Notes under the pieces: model-generated
What the model saw: only the letters and a program-made list of their open reading frames with translations
Database searches by the model: none
Told to the model about the DNA's origin: nothing
In this document: positions 8,010-16,303 of the stretch, one piece after another
Layout of the letters: every line of letters starts with the position of its first letter
Numbering within the stretch: position 1 is the stretch's first letter
NCBI RefSeq assembly: GCF_032586235.1
Contig: NZ_JAWHTD010000042.1
Coordinates: 1 to 32,647 of the forward strand
Length of the DNA: 32,647 nt
DNA from: Aestuariicoccus sp032586235
GTDB taxonomy: Bacteria > Pseudomonadota > Alphaproteobacteria > Rhodobacterales > Rhodobacteraceae
Reading direction: 5' to 3'
Position numbers and translations under genes: made by a program

Positions 8010-8171
8010 GGTACTGTCAAGTTAACCGTTGAAGGCCATCCTTTTCGGCACGGCTTCGTTCGAAAGGGCCACAAATCACCTGTTCGTTAAGCGAATACCT
8101 CCGCAGAACGCCGACAAACAACCGATCCGAGCCAATGTCACGATACCACCTTGGCTCAAGTTGACAATGCC
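8010..8171. mobile_element. Short IS6-end-bounded remnant (MITE-like)
   Basis: The left end reads GGTACTGTCAAGTTAACC and the right end, reversed, GGCATTGTCAACTTGAGCC; both resemble the IS6 terminus at 5379 and 6177. They bound about 162 bp with no gene. It may be a deletion derivative of an IS6 relative or two unrelated IS ends. Its right end lies exactly where the IS3 orfB homology stops, so it inserted into, or recombined with, that IS3 copy. Confidence 0.5.
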
Positions 8172-8291
8172 TTTGGACGGATCAGCGAGGCACGCCAGGC
8201 GGTGGTAATATGTCGATGGCGCGATCGGCAGGACCCTGCAGATCGACTCGACGCCGTAGACAACGCGCTGATCTTCAATGAAGGCGATCAT
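8172..8291 (-). pseudogene. IS3-family transposase OrfB, N-terminal stump
   Basis: The start MIAFIEDQRVVYGVESICRV and the segment APSTYYHRL are typical of IS3 OrfB (integrase subunit). Homology ends at LADPSKG near 8172. The frame runs on to 8076 through foreign sequence. The DDE domain is completely missing. The OrfA stop and OrfB start overlap by 4 bp, as expected for the frameshift-coupled pair. Confidence 0.75.
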
Positions 8292-8629
8292 CGCTTCAGT
8301 GGGCGGTCGAGTTCCGCCTGAGCAAAATACGCTGATGCTTTACGAAGAATTTCATTCGCCTGGCGTAGCTCACGGTTCTCCCGTTCCAGAGCCTTGATGC
8401 GATCACGTTCTTCCGTCGTCACACCATTGCGCATGCCACTGTCTTTCTCAGCCTGCTTGACCCATCCGCTCAAGGTCTGGGGAATACAGCCGATCTTGGG
8501 TGCAATGGCCGCGATCGCGCCTGCCTGTGTCTCGTATGAGCCTTGATGCTCGAACACCATTCGAACCGCACGTGCGCGGACCTCGGGCGAGTAGCGATTT
8601 GCCATTTTGCTTTTTGTCATAACCATCAT
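8288..8629 (-). CDS. IS3-family transposase OrfA
   Basis: A 113-residue helix-turn-helix/leucine-zipper protein of the IS3 family: NRYSPEVRARAVRMVFEH at the N-terminus, the recognition segment IPQTLSGWVKQAE, then the zipper ERDRIKALERENRELRQAN. The length is normal. Several in-frame ATGs (8629, 8626, 8620) are possible starts; AAGGA lies a few bases before 8629. With OrfB cut off it can bind ends at most, not transpose. Confidence 0.8.
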   Translation of the reverse strand: MMVMTKSKMANRYSPEVRARAVRMVFEHQGSYETQAGAIAAIAPKIGCIPQTLSGWVKQAEKDSGMRNGVTTEERDRIKALERENRELRQANEILRKASAYFAQAELDRPLKR

Positions 8630-8672
8630 CCTTACTTAAGTTGATGGTCTCCGACAAACTCGGGGCGATTCA

Positions 8673-8811
8673 CCAATCGGCAACGCGAGCCGGTCGATCT
8701 CGGCTTCGGCGCGTGGCATGGCGTCCGTGTCGGCCATGTGGCGGCCGGCATCGACGAAGGTGACATCCTTGATGCCGATAAAGCCCAGAACATGCCGCAG
8801 ATACGGTTTTC
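8673..8811 (-). pseudogene. azoR: FMN-dependent NADH-azoreductase, C-terminal remnant
   Basis: The minus strand encodes YLRHVLGFIGIKDVTFVDAG followed by an acidic helix (PRAEAEIDRLAL), matching the C-terminus of AzoR-type flavodoxin-fold NADH:quinone/azo reductases. The upstream part is absent and the stop now comes from inside the IS3 end (about 8637). About 45 of some 200 codons remain, so it is a dead fragment left by the IS3 insertion plus a deletion on its other side. Confidence 0.7.
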
Positions 8812-8937
8812 ACGCCTTGCTTGCCGCCGCCATATGTTCACGGGACGGTAGCAGACAGCAGCGGCAGCGATTGGAACAACGAGAGCTATTCAGTTCGCAG
8901 ATACCGAATTCCCTTGGTCAGTCCTGAATGATGTTGC

Positions 8938-9675
8938 CTACCACTCCGAAATGCGAACGTTCCGATATGAGACAGTTACGTTGTCGGTGGCTGGGATATT
9001 CATGGCGCCGAACAGACCGTATCGGAATTGAACCTCGCCCCCTTCGGCCATATTGGGACGGCCCGACGTGTCGGTCAGGACCTCGTCATCGCATTCGATC
9101 ACAAATACCCCAGGCGTTCGGTCTTTGAGGGATCGGCGAGGCGTGGAATCGTACTGGATACGCACGGAGACCCTGTGCCACTCACCGAACTCGTCAGCAG
9201 AGATGCATTCACGTGTCCGGAAGGTGAGACCCTCGTTATTCAACTCGAAACCATACAGCATATCCGTACCGGTCTCGAATTGTCCGGCGGTCAACCGGGC
9301 GCCGCTTGCATTGTAGCTGAAGTCTTCCGGGATGAGGATCTCCCATTCATACAGGCGCCTATCTCCGGCAATCGCCGTCGTCGTTTCGAAATACTCAATC
9401 CTGTTGCGTCCGCGACCGCAGTCGGACGTGTTTGCCTGCAGCTCGGTAGAAAAATACTCCAGATCGCTGCACTCGCCGGGGAGAAGCTGGAAACGCTCAC
9501 TTCCATCGGCATCTCGAACAGGAACGCCTTCACGTGGGGCGTTCAGATCGAAAGTCTGGGCATGAGCGGGGCCTGTAATCGCCAACGCAAGCGAGATCGC
9601 GAGAACACACGGAAGCATCCCTTGCCGTGCTTTTTCCGACTGCGCGAGGCCCGCTATTCCCGTCGTGCGTTCCAT
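8938..9675 (-). CDS. Secreted polysaccharide lyase-like protein (heparin-lyase fold)
   Basis: A 245-residue exported protein. The ATG at 9675 has GGAGG 7 bp upstream. A long n-region ends in a hydrophobic signal (LPCVLAISLALAITG) with cleavage after AHA. The mature part has the jelly-roll pattern of the polysaccharide lyase family related to heparin lyase I: EWEILIPEDFSYN, GQFETGTDMLYGFELNN, EWHRVSVRIQYDS, VFVIECDDEVL and the last strand VTVSYRNVRIS. Such proteins act in the periplasm or outside the cell on acidic polysaccharides; substrate and activity cannot be read here. It is divergent from a winged-helix/TPR regulator that may control it. Confidence 0.65.
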   Translation of the reverse strand: MERTTGIAGLAQSEKARQGMLPCVLAISLALAITGPAHAQTFDLNAPREGVPVRDADGSERFQLLPGECSDLEYFSTELQANTSDCGRGRNRIEYFETTTAIAGDRRLYEWEILIPEDFSYNASGARLTAGQFETGTDMLYGFELNNEGLTFRTRECISADEFGEWHRVSVRIQYDSTPRRSLKDRTPGVFVIECDDEVLTDTSGRPNMAEGGEVQFRYGLFGAMNIPATDNVTVSYRNVRISEW

Positions 9676-9696
9676 CAAGTATCCTCCATCTGTGCA

Positions 9697-9710
9697 GCGG
9701 AATTATCCGC
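9697..9710. promoter_or_regulatory. Inverted repeat between lyase gene and regulator
   Basis: GCGGA and TCCGC form a perfect 5-bp inverted repeat around ATTA, 21 bp upstream of the leftward lyase start and 50 bp upstream of the rightward regulator start. The position fits an operator in this 85-bp divergent region; the sequence alone does not prove it. Confidence 0.4.
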
Positions 9711-9760
9711 TTCTCGTTGCCGCAGGCCCGCCGTCGGAAAAATCGAATGGACGGCCTTTG

Positions 9761-11416
9761 ATGACAGTAGGATTGGAGGGCCAGTGTTTGTGGTTTGCCA
9801 AACGAAATAACTTGAAATCTTCTGAAATCCGACTTGGGGCTGCGGTTGCTGACCGATCAACCGGGCGCGTCTACGATTCTGAGGGCAAGGAAATTGAGTT
9901 GCGGCACCAGTCCCGAGAAGTTCTTGTTTCATTGGCAAAAAATCCCGGCCAGACGGTAACGCGCCAAGCGCTGATCAATGACGTTTGGTCAGGACGGGCG
10001 GTTGCCGCCGACAGCGTGGCACAATGCATTGCAGAGATCCGGCGCGCCTTGGGCGATGCCGAAAAACGCATCGTCGAAACCGTCCCGCGAGAGGGCTACA
10101 GGCTTGTCATGCCTGAACCTGACGCCGCCCCAGCAGCCTTTCGGTACTGGCTGGGTTCTTTGCCCGTGGCGGCCGCCTTGGTGTTTGTTGCTGTGATCGG
10201 CGCCTACTTTTTGACGCGCCCGGACGACGCAACCGATGCACCGGTGGTCGCGGTTCTGCCCTTCGAAGACTTCTCCAATGAGCCGCATAAAGGTTACCTC
10301 AGCGACGCCATCAGCGAAAACATCATCACCGCGCTTGCACGGTTTCCGCAGATGGCCGTCATCTCGCGTCGCTCCAGCTTTCAGTTTCGAGAGTCGCCTC
10401 AAGGGGTATCCGAAATTGCCGAGGCGCTCGGGGCCGATTTCATCCTCGAAGGCAGCCAGCAGTTTAATGGCGAGCGTTTGACGATCACTACGCAGTTGAT
10501 CGATAGCGCGACAGAGACCCATATCTGGGCGGACGAGATCGATGTGCCGCTAGAGGCAATGCTCAAAGCAAACAACGACATCAGTCGCATGATTGCCAAG
10601 GCGGTCGGCACAACTGTGATCGATACCGCCGGGGCCAGTATGACCGCCGGTGACGTAAGTGCGTTGATGATCTCAAACGCAGCCCAAAGCCGCATCATGC
10701 GGAGCTTCACCCGCGAAAATCTGTTGATCAATATTGAGGAACAGGAAAAATCCATGCGCGACTATCCGGAATCCGCATGGGGATTTCTGGGCCAGGCCAT
10801 CTCTCTGCGGATCGGACTGCAATACGGCTGGATCGAAGGCGACGAAGCTGCACTCCGCGAACGGATGCACGAGCTTGCCCGCCGTGGCGTTCAACTCGAT
10901 CCCAACAACTTCCTGGCATACCACGCCCTGGGGCGGGCGTTGATGTTCAACGGCGAGGTTGAAGACGCGACGCATGCCTTCCTGCGTGGGATCGAATTGA
11001 ACCCCTCATCCACCATCGTCGGTAATGGGCTGGCCGTTGCCCTGATATACTTGGGCAAGACAGATGAAGCCCTGGAAGTCCTTGCGCAGATGGAGCGCAT
11101 CGATCCGCTCAAACACTTTGACCTGTATTGGAACAAGGCCTGGGCCTTGTGGCAGGATGGAGACTGCTCGGCAGCTCTGAATGCCTTCAAGGCGGCGCCT
11201 TCGATGCCGATTGCAGCCAACAAGCTGCTCGCCGCAATTCACTATTGCAATGGCGATGAAGACGAAGCAGCGAGGGCCATGGCAGCGTATCTTGCAGAAA
11301 ACCCCGACTGGACGGTTTCGCGGGTAAGAGACATAGAGACGCGAATTTGGACGGCCCCCGGCGCACTAGATCGCTGGCTGGTGGCGATGGAGGCCTCGGG
11401 CATGCCTTTGCAATGA
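9761..11416 (+). CDS. Winged-helix transmembrane TPR regulator (CadC-like)
   Basis: About 551 residues. Near the N-terminus is an OmpR/CadC-type winged helix (ELRHQSREVLVSLAKNPGQT, then RRALGDAEKRIVETVPREGYR). A single membrane segment follows (PVAAALVFVAVIGAYFL), then a periplasmic domain beginning VVAVLPFEDFSNE, the fold often seen in adenylate-cyclase-linked TPR proteins, and TPR repeats (HALGRALMFNGEVEDATHAF and later). This layout suggests a one-component membrane regulator that binds DNA inside and senses outside. The start is uncertain: ATG at 9761 is used because it follows the divergent start without overlap, but it has a weak ribosome site, and the frame is open from 9665. No cyclase domain is present. 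Confidence 0.8.
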   Translation: MTVGLEGQCLWFAKRNNLKSSEIRLGAAVADRSTGRVYDSEGKEIELRHQSREVLVSLAKNPGQTVTRQALINDVWSGRAVAADSVAQCIAEIRRALGDAEKRIVETVPREGYRLVMPEPDAAPAAFRYWLGSLPVAAALVFVAVIGAYFLTRPDDATDAPVVAVLPFEDFSNEPHKGYLSDAISENIITALARFPQMAVISRRSSFQFRESPQGVSEIAEALGADFILEGSQQFNGERLTITTQLIDSATETHIWADEIDVPLEAMLKANNDISRMIAKAVGTTVIDTAGASMTAGDVSALMISNAAQSRIMRSFTRENLLINIEEQEKSMRDYPESAWGFLGQAISLRIGLQYGWIEGDEAALRERMHELARRGVQLDPNNFLAYHALGRALMFNGEVEDATHAFLRGIELNPSSTIVGNGLAVALIYLGKTDEALEVLAQMERIDPLKHFDLYWNKAWALWQDGDCSAALNAFKAAPSMPIAANKLLAAIHYCNGDEDEAARAMAAYLAENPDWTVSRVRDIETRIWTAPGALDRWLVAMEASGMPLQ

Positions 11417-11764
11417 TGGTGCGCTATGGCTCCGCAAATAATTGTTCAAACCGGACACCAGACCGATTGCAGCAGAACCGGCCTCTGCCCTTAAAAGAAC
11501 GGCGGCTTTGGTGAGACGTTTGGGGCTCGCGCATCCGCAGCCAATGTCCACTGTCCGCCCTTCGCGACTGATGCTGCGCCGTTGCGCAATGACGGTATTG
11601 GGCTCTTCCAAGACATCTGAGCAAAATGATCAGATGACCGCTGGACGGCGGTAAGCAGCCGTCAGAGCCCACGGAACAGCAGAGACACGCTCGAACGACA
11701 GCTTTAACTGGCTCCAAACGTTCGACGACATTGAGGCTACGACTGGAGCGCGGGCAATCCAGAC
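11417..11764. other. Gene-free stretch with a small hairpin
   Basis: No credible coding frame. GACGGC (11644-11649) and GCCGTC (11658-11663) form a hairpin with an 8-nt loop and no T-run. The rest looks like decayed intergenic DNA between a regulator and a dead TPR gene. Confidence 0.5.
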
Positions 11765-12073
11765 CTATGCCTCAGGAATGCCTGCCTGTCGCATCGCGTC
11801 ATAGAACTCTGTCCGATTTTCAACGGCGGATGGAGGCACAGAGTCGCGCAGTTTTTGCACGGTTATCTAAGGATAGGCGGCAAGAAGCTTTTCATATGCC
11901 TCCTTCGCGCCGTTCTCTCGGCCGAGGTAGATGTTCAGGGCCGCAATGAAGCGGTGTGGTCCTTTCGCGGTAGAGCTCGTCAGCGAGTGCACGCGCCTCA
12001 TCCCATTATGGAACATGTAGATGTGCCGCCGGCCGAGAACGGTTAGACGGCTCTCAGCAGGTTTCCAGCCCAA
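11765..12073 (-). pseudogene. C-terminal remnant of a TPR regulator-type protein
   Basis: The minus strand reads a last TPR-like helix pair (HRFIAALNIYLGRENGAKEA, YEKLLAAYP), then a TAG at 11867-11869, then continues in the same frame as TVQKLRDSVPPSAVENRTEF and ends RQAGIPEA at 11765. That tail matches the C-termini of the winged-helix/TPR regulators in this window (compare ALDRWLVAMEASGMP in the neighbour). Most of the gene is missing and a nonsense codon interrupts what is left. It may be the wreck of a paralogue that once lay beside the intact regulator. Confidence 0.6.
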
Positions 12074-12225
12074 AAACCGCAGAACGAAGGCCGCCTAGGA
12101 CTGCAAACAGGCTCAGGCTGGCCATCTGAACCTTTAGCTCAAATGCCCCAGTGGAGCCCATTTTTTCCATTGCTGCGCAACAGATTGATGTCGGCGTCCG
12201 TCGCGCCACCAGCAGGCGCCCTTCA

Positions 12226-13122
12226 TCAAACCGATGTTTCGCCGTCTGCGAGCGCGCATTCATCCAGCAGCCACTCGCAGACTGCACGAACCGCCTTCCG
12301 GCGCCAAGCGCGGGAGTTGATGGCGAGAAAATACCCGCCGAAGGGAATCTCGACGTCGGCGATTTCGACCAACGCACCCGACAGGCGTTCCGGTTCGCAC
12401 AGGTTCTTGTCCATCAGCACCGCTCCGAGACCGGCCACCGCAGACTGTATCGCCAGAATTGCGCTGAGCGGATGCGGCAGGTTCAGGTCCGGCACATCCT
12501 TTAGGCCGGCCTTCTGAAACCACTCGGGCCAGAGGCGAAACGTCGCGTCTTCGATCAGGGGGCCCCTTGCCAGCTCCCGAAGATCGACCTTGCCGCCCGC
12601 TATCGGGACGAAACCAGGCGCCGCGTAGGCCCGAACGCAGGATCGAAAAATCAGGTGATATCCCTCGGCCGGTTCGCTGCGCAGGTACCGCAAGCCCATG
12701 TCGAAATCATGGGCTTCGATATCCATGACCTTCGACGTCACGGAAAGCTTCAGATCGATATCAGGGTGCCGCGCCCGGAAACCTGCAAGCCGTGGGATCA
12801 GCCACTTCTGGGCGACGGTATTTTCCGTCGTGAGCGTGACGGTGCCAGCGGGCGGAACCGAGAGAGCCTCGGTCGCCTGGGAAATCAGGTCGAACGCCGG
12901 CGTGATCTCGGCAAGGTACGCGCGGCCTTGGTCAGTCAAGGCAACGCCGGTGTTCCGCGCTTGAAAGAGATGGACGTTGAGACGGTCTTCCAAACCCCGA
13001 ACGTGCCGAGAGATTGCGGAATGGGACACATTCAGCTCTTCCGCCGCCTTGGTGAAACTCCCCAACCGACCCGCCGCCTCAAAGGCGCGGAGAGCGTTCA
13101 GAGGGGGCAGGAGGCGTCGCAT
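12226..13122 (-). CDS. LysR-family regulator, GcvA-like
   Basis: A 298-residue LysR protein of normal length. The winged helix is at residues 5-60 (LNALRAFEAAGRLGSFTKAA, SHSAISRHVRGLEDRL), followed by the linker and the periplasmic-binding-like effector domain (TVTLTTENTVAQKWLIPRLAGF is split by the family's usual AQKWL motif; later FDMGLRYL). The ATG at 13122 is the family start although an open frame extends to 13425; AGAGAG lies just before it. The protein should bind the divergent region ahead of the small gene at 13226. The effector is unknown. Confidence 0.9.
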   Translation of the reverse strand: MRRLLPPLNALRAFEAAGRLGSFTKAAEELNVSHSAISRHVRGLEDRLNVHLFQARNTGVALTDQGRAYLAEITPAFDLISQATEALSVPPAGTVTLTTENTVAQKWLIPRLAGFRARHPDIDLKLSVTSKVMDIEAHDFDMGLRYLRSEPAEGYHLIFRSCVRAYAAPGFVPIAGGKVDLRELARGPLIEDATFRLWPEWFQKAGLKDVPDLNLPHPLSAILAIQSAVAGLGAVLMDKNLCEPERLSGALVEIADVEIPFGGYFLAINSRAWRRKAVRAVCEWLLDECALADGETSV

Positions 13123-13225
13123 CTCTCTTTGTGACTTTTTGGAACAATCGGTGTCAAGAAACGGCGTTTGAGCGGAATGGATGGATCGACGCAGACTTTC
13201 TGCAGGACAAACCAGGGAGGCGACC

Positions 13226-13450
13226 ATGATGCCGATGAACGAGCGGGCGTCCGAAGTTTTCGACGCACCGGAAAAACGAGAAATCCCGGGAATCAAAGCC
13301 CATGCAAGGACCGCTCTTGCCACGCTCAAGTCCGCCCTGCGGGTGCGGGATACCCCGGAGCAGCTGCCGGTCCGGTTGCAACGGGACGCCGGACTGGACG
13401 AATTGGATATGGAATGCAGACGCATAGCCAGGAGGCCGCTGATCCGCTGA
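13226..13450 (+). CDS. Small DUF1127-like protein
   Basis: A 74-residue protein with GGGAGG 6 bp before ATGATG. The C-terminal half (LPVRLQRDAGLDELDMECRR) has the RDxGLxxx-(12-15) pattern of short DUF1127 proteins, which are often Arg-rich and bind RNA or affect phosphate and carbon metabolism; the assignment is tentative. It is divergent from the LysR gene, with 103 bp between the starts, the classic LysR target arrangement. Confidence 0.55.
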   Translation: MMPMNERASEVFDAPEKREIPGIKAHARTALATLKSALRVRDTPEQLPVRLQRDAGLDELDMECRRIARRPLIR

Positions 13451-14250
13451 GGTCAATCTAGGCCGCAACACGGGCACAGCTTGCTTTTGCGGTCGTTGGC
13501 GGCAGTCTTGTCGCTCAGACGAAACATACCGCCTAGCAGGGAAAAAAATCGGACCGGAGCGCAACCAAGGACCCTCGGGCCAAAAACCAGCTCTCACGCG
13601 CCTGACAAAGCTGCTCAGGGGCCCAACCCAGATTTCTCGATCCCCATGCCCCTAGGCCAGAAAGGCCCTGTGCGACGCCAGGGGCGGCTACTGGGGCAGT
13701 CGGAGGTAACGGCCGCTCCGAAATTTCTTTCCCTCAGAAAAAAATCTCTGCGTGAGGGAGCTGCCGGTTTGGGTCGGCGGCCCTCCTGGACTTTTGCCCC
13801 ACCCCTCCCATTGGCGAGCGCACCGATTACTGATGACGCCGCGAAATGAGCCTGGGGCCCGTTGCCGTTACAGCGTGACGCAACTGAAACAATGGGTTTG
13901 TACCGGGCAACTCTTTGAACCAATTATGTTTTTCCTCACTGTTACAAACTTACCATCAAAACAGATAGAACAAAGTGGGCAAAGGGCTCCGAGATGTGGG
14001 ATAACTGCTCGGGCTCTTTTCTGTAACCGCTGTCACAAGCTGGATTCACCCAGTGATTTCAGCATATTGTCTGGTACAGCCAATAGTTCCGCTGGGACAC
14101 TCTTGTCAGTCACGAGCCGCTGTCGAAACCGAGGAGCTCAAAAGGCAACTGGATAACCCGATGTTGTTCATACTTTGTGACGCGTACTGGATTCGGAGGG
14201 TATATGGCTCCATCGAGCTTCATCAGTGCGGACTTGTGCGCGCCGTTTTT
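13451..14250. other. 800-bp gene-free region with GTTACAG motifs
   Basis: No credible gene on either strand. From about 13860 the sequence becomes more A+T-rich and carries GTTACAG at 13867-13873, GTTACAA at 13941-13947 and the reverse complement CTGTAAC at 14021-14027, the last within CTGTAACCGCTGTCAC. Near 14040 GCTGGATTCACCCAGTGATT resembles the inner hairpin of the IS5-type end at 3990-4012. This stretch probably contains the left end of the satellite-like element and possibly its replication origin. Confidence 0.45.
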
Positions 14251-15849
14251 CTACTTGGTCCTGGCAAAGAGTTTTGCCGTCTGATTGTCTTTCCCGACAC
14301 GGACCGAAACCAGGCGCTTCGAAAGGCTGACGTAAACCCCATGCCGTCTTAGAGCCGCCGCGAAATGATCGCTGTCCGGCGTGCTGTTCCCGTCGATCAC
14401 GCGCTCCAACATTTCCCGGATGCTTCTGTTTTCACCGCGGTCGAGCGGTACAATCTCGCTGAGGAGATGATCCAACGCGTCCTGGCCTTCACAATCCTGT
14501 TGGGCCTCGGATGCGTCGCCGAGCAAGGCATCAAGCGGTTCGTCGAGATCTTCAAGGCGGAGGCTGTCAATCTCGCCGTTGTGCAGAGCGAGGTCGAGCC
14601 CGCAAAGGATGGCCGCAGCCGTTTCAGCCTGTCTGACATCAGCGCCTTTCGATTGAGCGCGTGCCTTGATCGATGCAAAAGTCCGGTCCCACCTGGGGCT
14701 CTGTCTGAGCATGCGGCCGCGAAAGCGGCTTGACAGGTTGCAGCAATCGGCGAGGAAAGCTTCGACGTCTTCCGCCGCCATCGAGGGGGCATCTGGTGCC
14801 GGCAAGGGTTTCAGTGCGATGACGGCAAAACGCGACCGGTCCTGAGGTTCGAAATGAACATGATTGATCGACGTCAGGTAGGCGCTCCCAACGATCCTGA
14901 ACGAGACCGCCTTGTGATCTGCGCTACCCCGAGAGATCTTGCCCCCGGCGCCACCGGACATTCGTCTGAGCAATCCGAGGATATTATCCTGCCGGGCAGC
15001 GCCGCGATCACTACTGTCGGGTTCAAACTCGTCGATAAGAAGCGGCCGCGCGTGGTTATTCCTCGACTGACGCAGGCCTGCCTCAGTTGCGTCGTTGATC
15101 GGTTCGCCCGCCAAGTCGCCCAGAAGACAAGCAGCGGCATTAAGCAAAGTGGATTTGCCCGAACCGCGACTGCCGGACACGTACAGATGAGGTCGCCAAG
15201 TCGGGTACCCACCCAAAGAAGCAAGCGCGATAAACCCAAGCCAGATGCACGCGTCGCAAGACCTGGACCATCCCCAGAGCTTTTCGAGTTTGTTCAAAAG
15301 CACCTTCATCGCATCAAATGGGAGGGGCTCGAAATCTGGCGCTGAGATGGATTGTCCGGCAATCATCACCTGTTTCGATTTGAACTCCATCAACGACGCG
15401 TTTCTTCCGTCCGCAAAGATGACTTGTTCGCCGCAATGCATGATGGCGCCGCCGTTTTCGTCACGCCAGACGCCGGAAGCCCGCAGATCAAGACTGGATG
15501 GATCGATCACTCCCCTCTGATTGCATTTTTCAATGATCCAGAGCCCGGCCCTTTTGGGACACCAGTCAATTTTTCCGCTCGGGAATTCCGCCAGGCACGC
15601 ATCGATGATTTCGCGGCGCTGGCCCACGAAGATCGCCCGGACACCTCTGCCAGCCTCCAGTTGTTCCGCACTCATACTGCGATGTTCTCCGCTGGGAGCG
15701 ATGAAATGATATTTCCCGTCCTTGTGGCCCAACGGCCTAATCAAGATGGGATGCTCCTTCATTTCGAGCGCATCCTGCTCAGAGAAGTCCACTTCCAGTT
15801 CGACTTCCTCAATTTCAGTCTCGGCAATGGATTTAAGGGGTTTAGTCAC
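14251..15849 (-). CDS. P-loop ATPase/primase-helicase-like protein of a satellite element
   Basis: A 532-residue protein. A GTG at 15849 is chosen: GGGAGG lies 8-9 bp before it and it overlaps the upstream stop, whereas the ATG at 15888 sits well inside the upstream gene. Around the middle are Walker A (SGSRGSGKSTLLNAAA) and Walker B (ARPLLIDEFEPD), then a sensor-like segment (FRIVGSAYLTSINHVHFEPQ) and an Arg-finger-like DRSRF. This matches the ATPase half of DUF927-type plasmid/phage primase-helicases, which unwind DNA at a mobile element origin. No zinc-finger or TOPRIM primase motif is visible in the N-terminal part. It is last in a run of five coupled genes. Confidence 0.7.
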   Translation of the reverse strand: MTKPLKSIAETEIEEVELEVDFSEQDALEMKEHPILIRPLGHKDGKYHFIAPSGEHRSMSAEQLEAGRGVRAIFVGQRREIIDACLAEFPSGKIDWCPKRAGLWIIEKCNQRGVIDPSSLDLRASGVWRDENGGAIMHCGEQVIFADGRNASLMEFKSKQVMIAGQSISAPDFEPLPFDAMKVLLNKLEKLWGWSRSCDACIWLGFIALASLGGYPTWRPHLYVSGSRGSGKSTLLNAAACLLGDLAGEPINDATEAGLRQSRNNHARPLLIDEFEPDSSDRGAARQDNILGLLRRMSGGAGGKISRGSADHKAVSFRIVGSAYLTSINHVHFEPQDRSRFAVIALKPLPAPDAPSMAAEDVEAFLADCCNLSSRFRGRMLRQSPRWDRTFASIKARAQSKGADVRQAETAAAILCGLDLALHNGEIDSLRLEDLDEPLDALLGDASEAQQDCEGQDALDHLLSEIVPLDRGENRSIREMLERVIDGNSTPDSDHFAAALRRHGVYVSLSKRLVSVRVGKDNQTAKLFARTK

Positions 15850-16060
15850 AAGCAAATCCTCCCTCGAAGTCGTGCCGCCGCCGCGCATGGGTGGCCGTCA
15901 GCAGTTCTTTCTGCATCTGGCTCTTCAGGTCGGCGTGATTTTCCGGATGAGGGTAATTGCTCGGCGTTTTGGAAGCGGAACGAGAGCCGCCGCGTTTCAT
16001 CAATCCAGCCGAATTCGCCAAGCCCGCCATCCCCACACAGGGCTCCTTGGAAACGGCCAT
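15842..16060 (-). CDS. Small hypothetical protein of the satellite element
   Basis: 72 residues, starting MAVSKEPCVGMAGLANSAG. The ATG at 16060 overlaps the stop of the AlpA-type gene (TGATG) and its end overlaps the GTG of the ATPase gene, so it is translationally coupled on both sides. It is basic, with Ser/Arg/His-rich parts and no recognised domain. The tight coupling is the main argument that it is real. Confidence 0.5.
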   Translation of the reverse strand: MAVSKEPCVGMAGLANSAGLMKRGGSRSASKTPSNYPHPENHADLKSQMQKELLTATHARRRHDFEGGFACD

Positions 16061-16257
16061 CAGTCGTCCCCCGCGCAAGTGTTCGCTTCGATCCAAGCAT
16101 CGATGTCGGACGGGCGGTAGCGAACCATCCGCCCCAGCCGCACGACGCGCGGCCCCCTGCCCTTGTAAGTGCAGGCCTCAAGGTACCTTTTCGAAATCCC
16201 GTAGCTTTGGGCGACCTCTTCGCGGGTCAGCAGTCGCTCGCTGATGATCTTGACCAT
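16060..16257 (-). CDS. AlpA-type excisionase/regulator
   Basis: 65 residues, a MerR-like winged helix of the AlpA/excisionase family: RLLTREEVAQSYGISKRYLE as helix-turn-helix and VRLGRMVRYRPSDIDAWIEA as wing and final helix. GGAGG is 8 bp before the ATG. In P4-like satellites AlpA activates the integrase or acts as excision factor; its place inside the cassette, after the integrase and before the ATPase, fits that role. Confidence 0.85.
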   Translation of the reverse strand: MVKIISERLLTREEVAQSYGISKRYLEACTYKGRGPRVVRLGRMVRYRPSDIDAWIEANTCAGDD

Positions 16258-16303
16258 CTCAGTGCCTCCAGTTTCGTCTGAACTGCACTGAACATCGCAG
16301 TGG

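Larger units (their letters stand above)
8172..8672. mobile_element. Truncated IS3-family element
   Basis: The element runs leftwards from an end reading (minus) TGAATCGCCCCGAGTTTGTC at 8672, a known type of IS3-family terminus, through orfA into the first ~40 codons of orfB, where it is cut at 8172 by the short IS6-ended remnant. The other terminus and most of orfB are absent. On its right it interrupts an azoreductase gene. Confidence 0.75.

Noticed and set aside
12054..12225. Short minus-strand frame MEKMGSTGAF through FGLETC after the LysR gene
   Set aside because: No ribosome site or family resemblance; the open frame overlaps the LysR 3' end and looks like a chance extension.
13445..13453. 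GCTGAGGTC, also present in the split tRNA-Gly at 18569-18577, as a left attachment core
   Set aside because: Only 9 bp match and it does not include the anticodon-loop junction CTTGGAAG where the tRNA is broken; likely chance.
13615..13923. 102-codon minus-strand frame in the gene-free region beside the satellite element
   Set aside because: Composition is irregular, there is no ribosome site and no protein family pattern.
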